DNA of 59,603 nucleotides from Candidatus Competibacteraceae bacterium. Lineage in GTDB: Bacteria; Pseudomonadota; Gammaproteobacteria; Competibacterales; Competibacteraceae. The DNA lies in assembly GCA_027492875.1 (NCBI GenBank), contig JAPUDV010000089.1, forward strand, positions 1-59,603, in the 5' to 3' direction. The position numbers and the translations under genes are program-made. This document shows, piece by piece, positions 17,364-29,912 of the stretch. Each line of letters opens with the position of its first letter. Position 1 is the first letter of the stretch. The notes under the pieces are model-generated. The model was not told the DNA's origin. It saw nothing but the letters and a program-made list of their open reading frames with translations, and searched no databases.

Positions 17364-18209
17364 CTATCCCGACAAGCCGGAATCGGGAGCATGAGGGGGC
17401 CGCGTGAGCCGCTCCGGCTCGGACGCAACCTCCGCCACGGCAAGAAAACCGTAGGCGCAGCGCAGCGGCATGATGGCCGCCAGCAGCCGGTCGATCCAAT
17501 ACAACGGCGTTGATCGGACGACGCTGCTTTCCGGCAGAACGCTCTCGGCGCCCACGCGGATCAGGCGGAATCCCTGCTGCTCGAGTTCCCGCACGAATTC
17601 TTCAAGAACGTATAGGTGATAGTACATTTTTACCACCGTATTATCGGCTATCCGTTCGTAAAAAATATCGCCCGGTTCGAGATGTCCCTCTCGCGCCAAG
17701 CGCCGCGCCATAGCCTGCCGCTTAAAAAAACGGCGCGCGGCGTTGGGAACCGTAACGATGATCCGACCCCCGGGCCGCAGCATGCCCCGGAGGGTCGCGA
17801 GTGTTTCCTGGCGAAGCGCGCGGGAGAAAATGTGCCCCAGTACCCCGAACATCAGGATCACCAGGTCGAACCCTTCGTCCCGACCAATGGTGTGGACCAG
17901 GACCGACAGATCGCCGAGCACCGGCCGCAGTCGACCCATCTCGACATGTCTGGCACAGCGCAGGGACAGTTCGTCAATCGCGGCCCGGCTGATGTCGCAG
18001 GCGATGACCGTCGCGTCGGTGCGTTCCAGCAGTGGCACGGTATAGCGGCCGTTGCCGCAACCGAAGTCCAGGATTCTCCCCCCCCTCCCGGGTATTTCGC
18101 GCGCGATGAGGGCCAGACTCGACGGGTTCGGGCCAGGATAGCGCTGGTCGTAGAGCTGACTGGCAAAGTATTGATCGTAATTCTCTGCGACGGAAAACGG
18201 GGGGCGCAT
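17364..18209 (-). CDS. Class I SAM-dependent methyltransferase
   Basis: The 281-residue protein has the Rossmann methyltransferase motif I (ILDFGCGNGRYT), motif II (VIACDISRAAIDELS), motif III-like (FDLVILMFGVLGHI) and the post-motif MLRPGGRIIVTVPN. The C-terminal half (YERIADNTVVKMYYHLYVLE) matches proteins acting on small molecules or lipids, but the substrate is unknown. ATG 18209 has AAGGG six bases upstream on the minus strand. It lies 11 bases upstream of the fused binding-permease gene in the same direction, so it may lead that operon. Its link to that set is only positional. Confidence 0.85.
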   Translation of the reverse strand: MRPPFSVAENYDQYFASQLYDQRYPGPNPSSLALIAREIPGRGGRILDFGCGNGRYTVPLLERTDATVIACDISRAAIDELSLRCARHVEMGRLRPVLGDLSVLVHTIGRDEGFDLVILMFGVLGHIFSRALRQETLATLRGMLRPGGRIIVTVPNAARRFFKRQAMARRLAREGHLEPGDIFYERIADNTVVKMYYHLYVLEEFVRELEQQGFRLIRVGAESVLPESSVVRSTPLYWIDRLLAAIMPLRCAYGFLAVAEVASEPERLTRPPHAPDSGLSG

Positions 18210-18318
18210 CAAACACCCTTCAGGCGGAATGCACGGAAACGAACCACCCCGTTGCGAGGGGTGGTTTTGGTCGCTCCGGATTGGGAAACCGCGCGTGCTG
18301 GCGCGGAACAAGCCGGAT

Positions 18319-18963
18319 TCAATTCACCTTTTCGATCTCGGCCAGGAAGGTGGCGATGAACTGATCGGTGACCGCCGGGTGCTTGCCGGTGATGAGGTGG
18401 CCATCGATCACCAGATCGACGGTGCCTTCGGGGCCATACACCACTTCCGCGCCGGCGTTTTCCACATCGCAGATAATGTTATGGGCGCAGGTGACCCGGC
18501 GACCTTCCAGGAGCGCGCGGTCGGCGCACAGCAGCCACAGACTGTGGCAGATCGTGCCGATCTTCGTTGGGGGGGTGGCGAATACCTGACGCATGAAGGC
18601 CACCGCCGGGGCCTGGTTGGGTTCCCCTTTCCGGGGAGCGACCTGATAGCGCATGCGGTCGCTGGCGTAGGCCCCGATGATGATGACCCCCTTGTAGTCC
18701 GCCGGATTGGCCGAGTCGATTTCGGTTTCCACCACCACATGTTCTTCCACCCAACCGTTGTCGGGATTCGAACCGAAGGTGAGCGTTGGGTTGCCCCACA
18801 AATGGGAGAGATAGACCACCTGATAGCCGTGCAGGGGGAACAGCTCATTGAAACGACGAAACTCGGTCATATCGAAATGTTCTTCGATCAGGACGCCGAT
18901 TTTGCCCTTGCGCGCTTCGCCAACGATACCGCGCAGGGGTGGGCGGGTGGAGGTTTCGGTCAT
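18319..18963 (-). CDS. DJ-1/PfpI family protein
   Basis: This 214-residue member of the DJ-1/PfpI superfamily has the nucleophile elbow with C139-H140 (GTICHSLW) and the acidic residue region IGVLIEEHFDMTEFRRF near residue 27. ADYKGVIIIGAYASDRM and GPEGTVDLVIDGHLITGKHP are family segments. Functions in the family include protease, glyoxalase/deglycase and hydratase activities, and sequence alone does not decide. ATG 18963 has AAGGA eight bases upstream. It is transcribed with the GMC oxidoreductase located 79 bases upstream, which suggests a role in oxidation of an aldehyde or alcohol or in protection from its products. Confidence 0.85.
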   Translation of the reverse strand: MTETSTRPPLRGIVGEARKGKIGVLIEEHFDMTEFRRFNELFPLHGYQVVYLSHLWGNPTLTFGSNPDNGWVEEHVVVETEIDSANPADYKGVIIIGAYASDRMRYQVAPRKGEPNQAPAVAFMRQVFATPPTKIGTICHSLWLLCADRALLEGRRVTCAHNIICDVENAGAEVVYGPEGTVDLVIDGHLITGKHPAVTDQFIATFLAEIEKVN

Positions 18964-19042
18964 GGCACAATTCCTTGAGTCGGGTGGAATCTGGGATGAA
19001 GGGTGGTGATGGGGCCGTGCCCGTTCGGGTGCGGTGCGGGGG

Positions 19043-20590
19043 CTAGAAGTCCTTCGCTATGATGTCCGCCATGCAGCGCTCCGCCAGCGCCGCGATGGTG
19101 AGGGCCGGATTAGTCGCGGCGGTACTGCCGGGGATCAACGCGGCATCCACCACGTACAGTCCGCGGTAACCTTGCACCCGCCCGTGATAATCGCAAGCCT
19201 TGCCCAAAATAGCCCCTCCGCAGGGGTGCGCGGTGATGCCGGCGTTAGCCTGGGTTTCGTCGCGAATCGATGTCCGCATGCCGCGTTCCGGGAAGCCGTT
19301 GATCGGGCAGAAATAGTGCCCCTGGAAATTGAGACTGCCTTCGACGGGCATCTGGTAGGGATTGTTGTCATCGAGCAGGGCATAGGTGAGGTTGGCGGAT
19401 TCCAACATCTTGAGGTTGCCGGGGGTGTCGGGTCGCCATATCAGCCGCGCTTCCCCACTCGCCGGGTCGTATTGGAAATGCCCCAAGTCGCCCGGCAGGG
19501 TCATGCCCAGGGTAGTCAGAGTGCCTTCCGGCGCGTCCCATTCCGGAAATACGATGATGGACTGGGGCAGGATGGGATTGTCGTGATGTTCCAGGATGAT
19601 CGAGGCGGGGCCGCCCTGTCCGGGATTGCTGCGAATGGCGGCCTTGCCGGTGGCGAAGGTATCGCCGTTGTTGCCCCAAAACTGCCCGACATAATCATTC
19701 AGCGCTGGCAAGCAGTTGGTAGCCTTGGCCTTGACCAGCAACTTTGAGGTGTTCATCGAACCCGCCGCCAGGAATAGCTTGTCGGTCAGGAAGGTTTTGG
19801 TTTCAAGTACCTCGCCCTGCTCGCTGATGCGCTGGCAACGGACTCGGTAGCGGTCTTGGCCGGCTTCCTCGATCAGGGTGACCTGGTGCAGGGCCAGGAT
19901 ATCCACATTGCCGGTCGCCTGCGCCTGCGCCAGGTAATTGTGGTCCAGGCTGCGCTTGGCGCCGCTGTTGATGCCGTACCAGATTTCTCCCGCAATGGCC
20001 GCCGGCAATTTTTCGCCGGCTATCTCCTGTCGCACCACATTCCAATCCACCGCCAGATCGGCGCATCGCGCCTTGATGCCGGCCATCGCCGCTTGTTCGA
20101 TTATGACGCGGCTGGAGAGATAGTAGTCGGACTCGAGAATGTCGCCCGGAATCGGCGATGGCTGCAGTATCTCCCGAACGCGGGGATAGTAGATCTGATC
20201 CATCTCAGCGTAGGGAATCTCCGGCGGAAACACGCGGTTCCAGTTGGCGCGCGTCGGCTGGTAAAGCACGCAGTTATAGACCAGGGAACCGCCGCCCACG
20301 CCAGCCGGACACCAGACGGTGATGCCGTCCTCGATAAACCGCTCCAGCAGACCGGTGTACTTGTCGATCGGCTTGGGTTCGAACATAACGGTTTCGTTGC
20401 TCAACCAAGCCGCCCGGCCATCCGGTTTTCGGTAGGTGCAGAAGGTGTCTTGGGCGGCGGTGATCGGCCACCACTTACCCCGTTCCAGAACGGTTACCTT
20501 GATGCCCCGCTGCGCCAACCGGTAGCAGGCCACCGCGCCACCGAAACCGCTACCGATAACCAGCACATCAACCATTTGCTCGCTTGTCAT
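19043..20590 (-). CDS. GMC-family FAD oxidoreductase (cholesterol-oxidase-like)
   Basis: This 515-residue flavoprotein has the ADP-binding beta-alpha-beta motif VLVIGSGFGGAVACYRLAQR (residues 10-29) and the GMC signature region GGGSLVYNCVLYQPTRANW. Its C-terminal catalytic domain has HPCGGAILGKACDYHGRVQG and the FAD-contact VDAALIPGSTAATNPALTI. The arrangement resembles cholesterol oxidase and bacterial steroid or long-chain alcohol oxidases more than glucose or choline oxidases. No signal peptide is seen. A second ATG (M6) is possible. It is flanked on the same strand by DJ-1/PfpI and NTF2-like genes. The substrate is unknown; a sterol- or fatty-alcohol-like compound is a guess from similarity. 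Confidence 0.88.
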   Translation of the reverse strand: MTSEQMVDVLVIGSGFGGAVACYRLAQRGIKVTVLERGKWWPITAAQDTFCTYRKPDGRAAWLSNETVMFEPKPIDKYTGLLERFIEDGITVWCPAGVGGGSLVYNCVLYQPTRANWNRVFPPEIPYAEMDQIYYPRVREILQPSPIPGDILESDYYLSSRVIIEQAAMAGIKARCADLAVDWNVVRQEIAGEKLPAAIAGEIWYGINSGAKRSLDHNYLAQAQATGNVDILALHQVTLIEEAGQDRYRVRCQRISEQGEVLETKTFLTDKLFLAAGSMNTSKLLVKAKATNCLPALNDYVGQFWGNNGDTFATGKAAIRSNPGQGGPASIILEHHDNPILPQSIIVFPEWDAPEGTLTTLGMTLPGDLGHFQYDPASGEARLIWRPDTPGNLKMLESANLTYALLDDNNPYQMPVEGSLNFQGHYFCPINGFPERGMRTSIRDETQANAGITAHPCGGAILGKACDYHGRVQGYRGLYVVDAALIPGSTAATNPALTIAALAERCMADIIAKDF

Positions 20591-20768
20591 GATCAGAAGT
20601 TCTCCCGCTCAACCCAGCACTGGTGCATAAATCCACGCAATACATTGATTTAGAATGAAATACAGAGGTTTTGCGAAAATAAAAAGCCGGGAAAGCCAAT
20701 GAATCAGGCGATTCATGCGCCAGCGCCGCTTAACCCTGGAAAGGAGTACCGCAGCGCTTCGAAGAAGC

Positions 20769-21338
20769 TCAAGCCTTCAGTAGCTCCAGCAACTCGGCGC
20801 TGGCGAATACATCGCGATAGAAGGTCAATTGTTCGCTTTTGAAGGGACAGCCGCCGCGGTGCCCGCGCCGCACCCAGCACACGCTACCTTTGGCGATGGT
20901 TTCGTGGGTGTTGTCGTCCATGCAGACCCACTCGAAATGCACGAATTCGCCGTGGAACATAACGATGGGCCAAGTCATCGTGACGCCCGGTTGAGCGATG
21001 AGCGCCCACCAGTGCTTTTCGCGCTCCTGTTGCTGCTCGATGCCGTAATACGGTCCATCCTGGCAGAAATACACCAAGTCGTCCCGGTACTCGCCGGTCA
21101 GGATATCGCCGCGCCCCTGCCGCAATGCTTCGCAGTGGGTGGGCCACCATTCCCGGTTTTCCTGTTCGATCTGGCTCGGGGGATAGTCGGGACCGATAGC
21201 CGGTAGCGTAGCTTCCTTCATGGCCACGAACCGTTCCCCGGCGGCGATCAATTGGGCTTTAAGCGCTTCCGACACCAAACCGGGGCATGAGTAATCGGCG
21301 GCGAGGTCGGCATAGTAGTTGCGGCGAACCTTGATCAT
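20769..21338 (-). CDS. SnoaL/NTF2-like domain protein
   Basis: The 189-residue protein shows an NTF2-like cone pattern: an N-terminal helix, GEYRDDLVYFCQDGPYYG, then strands GVTMTWPIVMFHGEFVHFEW and HETIAKGSVCWVRRGHRGGC. Such folds occur in small enzymes (isomerases, hydratases) and binding proteins. ATG 21338 has AGGAG ten bases upstream; longer open frames are rejected because they start in A/T-rich leader DNA. It is the first gene of a leftward run with the GMC oxidoreductase (178 bases downstream) and DJ-1 protein. No catalytic dyad could be assigned with confidence. Confidence 0.75.
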   Translation of the reverse strand: MIKVRRNYYADLAADYSCPGLVSEALKAQLIAAGERFVAMKEATLPAIGPDYPPSQIEQENREWWPTHCEALRQGRGDILTGEYRDDLVYFCQDGPYYGIEQQQEREKHWWALIAQPGVTMTWPIVMFHGEFVHFEWVCMDDNTHETIAKGSVCWVRRGHRGGCPFKSEQLTFYRDVFASAELLELLKA

Positions 21339-21734
21339 GACGGTTTTTCTCCTGGACGGTCGGTTCTGATGCTTTCTTGAGGAACAGTTTGCGAGTTTTG
21401 TTGTTAAGCAATTGATTTTAAGCTTGAGTTTTTTTGCGAGGCGCACAAGGCGGACCCAAGGCAAATCGAATTACCTAGCAAATCACCATGCATCTCGTGG
21501 ACTGACGCATTGATCCTGACTGGTAACGTCAGGATATCTATCTGATAAACAAGTGCTTTAATCAGATAAGTCCATAAAAATCAGTACGTCAGCCCAGTAG
21601 TATAGGTGGCTTTGCTTCCTTTTCCAGTCGGCGGGTTTGACCTGTGGGTTCGAGCCCAAACGGGAAACCCCATGCCTGTGGAGGCACCCCGGCTTTATGG
21701 TGGGGCCGACCCGGGTCCGCGTGCAGATCCACCG
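21339..21734. promoter_or_regulatory. Intergenic region with two inverted repeats (21513-21535, 21539-21568)
   Basis: There is no gene in these 396 bases. Two perfect 8-base inverted repeats lie close together: ATCCTGAC (21513-21520) with GTCAGGAT (21528-21535), 7 bases apart, and TATCTGAT (21539-21546) with ATCAGATA (21561-21568), 14 bases apart. Neither is followed by a T run, so they look more like protein-binding sites than terminators. They lie 175-230 bases upstream of the NTF2-like gene and downstream of ispDF, both leftward. Their regulator is unknown. The part from 21600 to 21734 is G/C-rich, and I see nothing else in it. Confidence 0.4.
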
Positions 21735-23036
21735 TCAAAACAGCGCCGCCACCGCATGAACGGCGATGCCTTCGCCGCGCCCGACGTAGCCCAGCCGTTC
21801 GGTGGTGGTGGCCTTGACGTTGACCCGGCCGGTCTCGATACGCAGGTCGGCGGCGATGTACTCCCGCATGGCGGGAATGTGCGGGGCCATTTTGGGGGCT
21901 TGAGCGACGATGGTGGCGTCCACGTTGCCGACGGTCAGATGGTGTTCCCACAATAGCGCCGCCACTCGCCGCAACAAAATCCGGCTGTCGATGCCCCTGA
22001 ACTCCGCTCTGTTATCGGGAAAATGGTGGCCGATGTCGCCCAGTCCAGCCGCGCCCAGCAACGCGTCGCACAGCGCATGCAGCAGCACGTCGCCATCGGA
22101 ATGGGCGACCAGTCCGCGAGCGTGGGGAATGCGGACTCCGCCCAGAGAGATGAATTCGCCCGGTCCGAAAGCATGCACGTCGAAACCGTGGCCGATGCGC
22201 ATCGCTTCGGAACGCCCGGTGGAGGATGCTGGGGATGGCGCGTCGGCGACAAGGGGTTTCGCGGTCTCCGGTCCCCGGTGCTTCGCCTCCTGTCGCCTGG
22301 TGAGATAAAACTCGGCCAGGGCCAGATCTTCCGGTCGGGTAATTTTCAGATTGTCCGCCCGGCCCTCGATCAGCCGGGGAGAGAAACCGGTCGCCTCCAG
22401 CGCCGCCGCTTCATCCGTCACCAGCAGACCGTGGGCCAGCGCCGCGCGCAACGACTCGTGTAGCAGCTTCAACCGGAACATCTGTGGAGTCAGGGCGTGC
22501 CAGAGCCGCGACCGATCCACGGTCGCCACGACCCGCCCGTCCCCGTCCGCCTGTTTCAGGGTGTCGCGCACCGGCACGGCCAGCAGCCCGCCGACCGGAT
22601 CGTCCGCCAGTTCGTCCAGCAGCCGGTCCAGATCCGCGTCGGTCAAGCAGGGGCGGGCGGCGTCGTGGACTAGAACCCAGTCGTCGGGATGCGCGTGCCC
22701 GCGCAACGCCTCCAGCCCGTTCAATACCGAATGGCAGCGTTCCGCACCACCTTCGACCACCCATGGCGGTTTGTCGGGCGCGAGGTTCGCGGCTATCTCT
22801 GGCCACCACGCGTCCTCGCCGCCGATGATCACCATCAGGCCGGCGATGCGCGGGTGCCGCAGGAAAATATCCAGGGTGTGGGCGACGACCGGCCGTCCAG
22901 CCAGCGGCAGATACTGCTTGGGGATGACCGAACCCATGCGGTTGCCGGCGCCGGCGGCGGGTATCAGCACCCAATGCCGGGGAGCCGGTGGTGCGGGTGT
23001 CTCGGAACGAGGAGAAGGGAGGCGGTCTTCGCTCAA
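21735..23036 (-). CDS. ispDF: Bifunctional IspD-IspF fusion (MEP pathway)
   Basis: The 433 residues contain IspD (about 20-245: [20 protein letters not shown], then [19 protein letters not shown]) and IspF (279-433: [16 protein letters not shown] with the metal D-x-[21 protein letters not shown], then [10 protein letters not shown]). The parts are joined by a linker of about 30 residues rich in Ala, Pro and Ser. They form 4-diphosphocytidyl-methylerythritol and 2-C-methylerythritol 2,4-cyclodiphosphate; IspE, which acts between them, is not in the window. Fusion is common in alpha- and epsilonproteobacteria, whereas gammaproteobacteria usually keep separate genes. The start overlaps the ftsB stop by 4 bases. 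An internal ATG at 22202 could give free IspF, but its ribosome-binding site is weak. Confidence 0.95.
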   Translation of the reverse strand: MSEDRLPSPRSETPAPPAPRHWVLIPAAGAGNRMGSVIPKQYLPLAGRPVVAHTLDIFLRHPRIAGLMVIIGGEDAWWPEIAANLAPDKPPWVVEGGAERCHSVLNGLEALRGHAHPDDWVLVHDAARPCLTDADLDRLLDELADDPVGGLLAVPVRDTLKQADGDGRVVATVDRSRLWHALTPQMFRLKLLHESLRAALAHGLLVTDEAAALEATGFSPRLIEGRADNLKITRPEDLALAEFYLTRRQEAKHRGPETAKPLVADAPSPASSTGRSEAMRIGHGFDVHAFGPGEFISLGGVRIPHARGLVAHSDGDVLLHALCDALLGAAGLGDIGHHFPDNRAEFRGIDSRILLRRVAALLWEHHLTVGNVDATIVAQAPKMAPHIPAMREYIAADLRIETGRVNVKATTTERLGYVGRGEGIAVHAVAALF

Positions 23037-23371
23037 CGTGGCCGCCTGGAAGAGGGTTTATCGGCAGGCGGGCCGGATGGGCTCGGGGGCGCTTCCGGCG
23101 GCTGTTCGAGCAGGCGATAGAAGGTCTCATCCTTGCGGATCATACCCATGTCGGCGCGCGCCCGCTCCTCGATGGCCATCAAGCCGCGCTTCAGATCCTC
23201 GACTTCGGCCGTTAGCGCGCTGTTGCGCTCGGCCAGCGCCGCGTTATTCTCCCTCTGTACTTGGACGGCGATTTTCAGGGTGTGGGTTTGCCGGACGCCG
23301 TCCTCGGCGACCCATAACAGGTATTGTAGGAAAACCAGCACGGCGATGAGCGCCGCCACCAGGATCTGCAT
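23033..23371 (-). CDS. ftsB: Cell division protein FtsB
   Basis: The 112-residue FtsB is a bitopic division protein that forms the FtsQLB complex and regulates septal peptidoglycan synthesis. It has a short cytoplasmic start, one transmembrane helix ([20 protein letters not shown], residues 4-23), a coiled coil ([20 protein letters not shown]) and the typical [20 protein letters not shown]. The C-terminal tail is Pro-rich. ATG 23371 directly precedes the membrane helix. It lies between eno (158 bases upstream) and ispDF, whose start overlaps its last codons, as in many gammaproteobacteria. Confidence 0.93.
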   Translation of the reverse strand: MQILVAALIAVLVFLQYLLWVAEDGVRQTHTLKIAVQVQRENNAALAERNSALTAEVEDLKRGLMAIEERARADMGMIRKDETFYRLLEQPPEAPPSPSGPPADKPSSRRPR

Positions 23372-23529
23372 GATTCGGGGATCGTGAAAAGAGGGGTTGG
23401 GTCTTGCGGCATCGCCGGGGAAGATCGCGGCTTCCTCGCGCCCTCGGACCCCCAGTGTGGGGCGAGGAGGCACGGAAGCCGCGGTTCTGGCTCGAAGGGG
23501 AGGAGTCGAAATAGCCGTTTGCGTCCCGC

Positions 23530-27379
<3,850 letters not shown>

Positions 27380-28801
27380 CTACAAGATACCAAAGCCTGT
27401 CGCCGATGGCGACTGCAAAACGGGTAGGAAGCCGGGCTCGCCGGGCCCGGCGACGACTTCGGCGGCGATACCCAGCCCGACGACCGCCAACAGACCCTGG
27501 TGTCCTCCTCCCTCGCGGGGGAATGTGGGCGTGGGGGGGAGATAGAGCAGCGGCAAGCGATCTCGCTCCCACGGCGGAATGCCGGCCTCCTGCAAAAGTT
27601 TTTTCAATTCCTGGCTGTGCGTGCGACCGACCGGGCGGAAGCGTTCGCCGCCCTGGCGGAAACGGATGGTGAGCACGGCCCCGGCCAGCATCTCGGAACG
27701 CAGCCCCTCGCCGAGCGTCGCTCGCAGCCGCAGCGTTCCCAGTCCCGGCAGTTCCAGCGGCGGATAATCGCGGGTATCGGATCGCCAGAGAAGGGTTTGT
27801 CGCGCATCGTGCGGGAGCAGTGGCGGCATGGCGTGCAGTCTATCCCGGTAGCGCCGCACCTCGCCGCCGAGCCACTGGATGCACGGTTGCCGATCGCGGG
27901 CGGCGGTCAAGGCGTCATGGAGGATGTGCCGCAGTTGCCGGGCATCGGGAACCGGCAAGCCGAGCCGTCGCAGCCAGCGCCGCAACACGTTGCGTTGGCG
28001 CGGCTCGCCCAGCGCCCGCAATGTTGGGATGTGCAGAACGTCGGGACGCGGGGCGACGACGCGGGCGAGGTCGGCGTCGGCGTCGGCGTCCAGCCAGTCG
28101 GCGGTTTCGGCGCACCACTGGGCGGAACGGGCCAGATTGCGACCGACCGTCGGCCAGCGTTCCCGCAGCAGTGGCAGAATTCGCTGGCGCAGGTAGTTAC
28201 GGTCGAAGCGGGCGTCCTGGTTGCTGACATCCTCGATCCAGCGCAAGCCGTGTTCGAGGGCGTAGTCCAGCAACTCGGAACGGTCCACGTCCAGCAGGGG
28301 GCGCAATAGCCAGCTCGGACCGAGGCGGCTAGCGGTCGGCATCGCCGCCAAACCGTGCGGACCCGCGCCGCGCAGCAATTGCAGCAACAGGGTTTCGGCC
28401 TGATCGTCGCGATGATGAGCGGTCAGCAGGGCGTCATCCGGCCCCAGTCCGGCGGCCAGGGCAGCGTAGCGGGCGTGGCGGGCGGCGGCTTCGGGACTTT
28501 CGCCCGGCGCGGGCCGAGCGTCGATCTTCAGTACCTGGAACGGGGTGTCCAGTTCGCGGCAGACTGCGGCGCAGTGTTCGCCCCAGGCGGCGGATACGGT
28601 TTGCAGGCCGTGATCGACGTATGCCGCCGCCAGCGTCCGCTCCGGCCAGCAATGGCGATGGGTTGCCAGCAGGTGCAACAGCACATGGGAATCCAGGCCG
28701 CCGCTGTAGCCGACGATCAGACGACGGAGGTGGGGATGGGCGGTTAGCAGTGCGGTAAGGCCATCCAGCAGGCGGGCAAGGCCCGGACAGGCGTCGTTCA
28801 C
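27380..28801 (-). CDS. tilS: tRNA(Ile)-lysidine synthase
   Basis: The 473-residue TilS attaches lysine to C34 of tRNA-Ile(CAU), using ATP. The PP-loop is SGGLDS (residues 33-38), followed by VDHGLQ, TAHHRDDQAETLLLQLLRG and the C-terminal substrate-binding domain with FRPVGRTHSQELKKLLQEAG. Near the C-terminus, after LPLLYLPP, it carries an unusual short stretch TPTFPREGGG that matches the coding of a repeated palindromic element also seen outside genes here. The frame stays open and the C-terminal part resumes with LLAVVGLGIAAE. The protein is therefore probably functional with a small insertion. It lies 52 bases after accA. Confidence 0.93.
   Translation of the reverse strand: MNDACPGLARLLDGLTALLTAHPHLRRLIVGYSGGLDSHVLLHLLATHRHCWPERTLAAAYVDHGLQTVSAAWGEHCAAVCRELDTPFQVLKIDARPAPGESPEAAARHARYAALAAGLGPDDALLTAHHRDDQAETLLLQLLRGAGPHGLAAMPTASRLGPSWLLRPLLDVDRSELLDYALEHGLRWIEDVSNQDARFDRNYLRQRILPLLRERWPTVGRNLARSAQWCAETADWLDADADADLARVVAPRPDVLHIPTLRALGEPRQRNVLRRWLRRLGLPVPDARQLRHILHDALTAARDRQPCIQWLGGEVRRYRDRLHAMPPLLPHDARQTLLWRSDTRDYPPLELPGLGTLRLRATLGEGLRSEMLAGAVLTIRFRQGGERFRPVGRTHSQELKKLLQEAGIPPWERDRLPLLYLPPTPTFPREGGGHQGLLAVVGLGIAAEVVAGPGEPGFLPVLQSPSATGFGIL
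27505..27540. repeat. Palindromic GC-rich repeat element inside tilS
   Basis: A short G/C-rich stretch with CCCTCGCGGG at its core and a trailing GTGGGCGTGGG lies inside the 3' part of tilS. The same pattern (CCTCCC, a small GC loop, GGGG, then GGGCGTGGG) occurs in non-coding DNA at 39904-39937. It looks like a REP/ERIC-type dispersed element that inserted in frame in tilS and contributed the residues PTFPREGGG. Confidence 0.5.
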
Positions 28802-28853
28802 TGGGCGAAGCTATCGCGATGGGTTCGATGGGGTGATTGATGGAGGCCCAGGA

Positions 28854-29894
28854 TTATCCTTCCCCGCTTTTGTCCTTCCCCAGCAGGGCGGCCACGCTGC
28901 TTTGCCAGGTCGATTGCAGCGAGGTGACCGGCGCGGCTTCCTTGAACGCCCCGTAAGCCATCAGGCGCTGGTGGCGCTGCTCCAGCAACTCGTCCTCGGA
29001 CAGTGCGTTTAACTGCAACAGATTCGCCCGCAGCGCGGCGCGCACATGTTCCGCCATCTGCGCCACGTCGCGGTGAGCGCCGCCGGGGGGTTCGGGAATG
29101 ATGGCGTCGATCAGGTCGAGCTTGTGCAGCTTGTCGGCGGTCAGCCCCATGGCTTCGGCCGCGTCGGGCGCCTTGTCGGCGCTTTTCCACAGAATCGCCG
29201 CGCAGCCTTCCGGCGAGATCACCGAGTAGGTGCTGTATTGCAGCATCAGTACCCGGTCGCCGACGCCGACCGCCAGCGCCCCGCCGGAGCCGCCCTCGCC
29301 GATCACCACGCAGATCACCGGCACCCGCAGCCGGCTCATTTCGAACAGGTTGCGGGCGATGGCCTCGCTCTGCCCGCGCTCCTCGGCGCCGATGCCGGGA
29401 TAGGCGCCTGGCGTGTCGATGAAGGTCAGCACCGGCAACCGGAAGCGTTCGGCCAGCTTCATCAGCCGCAGCGCCTTGCGATAGCCTTCCGGGCGCGGCA
29501 TGCCGAAGTTGCGGTAAATTTTCTCCTTGGTGTCGCGGCCCTTCTGATGGCCGATCACCAACACCGGCCGACCGTCCAGCCGCGCCAGCCCGCCAACGAT
29601 GGCATGGTCGTCGGCGAAAGTGCGATCGCCGTGCAACTCCTGAAAGTCGGTGAACAGCCGTTCCACGTAGTCCAGGGTGTAGGGCCGCAACGGGTGGCGG
29701 GCGATTTGCGAGATCTGCCACGGCGTCAGACTGGCGAAGATGGAGTCGGTGAGCGCCTTGCTCTTGGCCTCCAGCCGGGCGATTTCGTCGTGGATGTTCA
29801 GATCCTGCTCGGCGCTGAGATGCCGCAGCTCCTTGAGCATCGCCTCCAGTTCGGCGATGGGCCGTTCGAAGTCCAGACAGTTGTTCGGGTTCAT
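28854..29894 (-). CDS. accA: Acetyl-CoA carboxylase carboxyltransferase subunit alpha
   Basis: The 346-residue AccA pairs with AccD to transfer carboxyl from biotin to acetyl-CoA, making malonyl-CoA for fatty acid synthesis. Family segments are [16 protein letters not shown], the helical N-terminus, [37 protein letters not shown] and [17 protein letters not shown]. It is about 25 residues longer than E. coli AccA because of a C-terminal extension after the LMAYGAF region ([11 protein letters not shown]). It lies 18 bases after the DegQ-type gene and leads into tilS. Other carboxylase subunits (accB, C, D) are not in the window. Confidence 0.97.
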   Translation of the reverse strand: MNPNNCLDFERPIAELEAMLKELRHLSAEQDLNIHDEIARLEAKSKALTDSIFASLTPWQISQIARHPLRPYTLDYVERLFTDFQELHGDRTFADDHAIVGGLARLDGRPVLVIGHQKGRDTKEKIYRNFGMPRPEGYRKALRLMKLAERFRLPVLTFIDTPGAYPGIGAEERGQSEAIARNLFEMSRLRVPVICVVIGEGGSGGALAVGVGDRVLMLQYSTYSVISPEGCAAILWKSADKAPDAAEAMGLTADKLHKLDLIDAIIPEPPGGAHRDVAQMAEHVRAALRANLLQLNALSEDELLEQRHQRLMAYGAFKEAAPVTSLQSTWQSSVAALLGKDKSGEG

Positions 29895-29912
29895 CGGCGT
29901 CCTTTCGAGGGG

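Noticed and set aside
21640..21700. A tRNA-like T-arm (GGGTTCGAGCCC) in the gap before ispDF
   Set aside because: The arms pair for only three or four bases at the right positions, and no acceptor stem, anticodon stem or D-arm fits around it on either strand.
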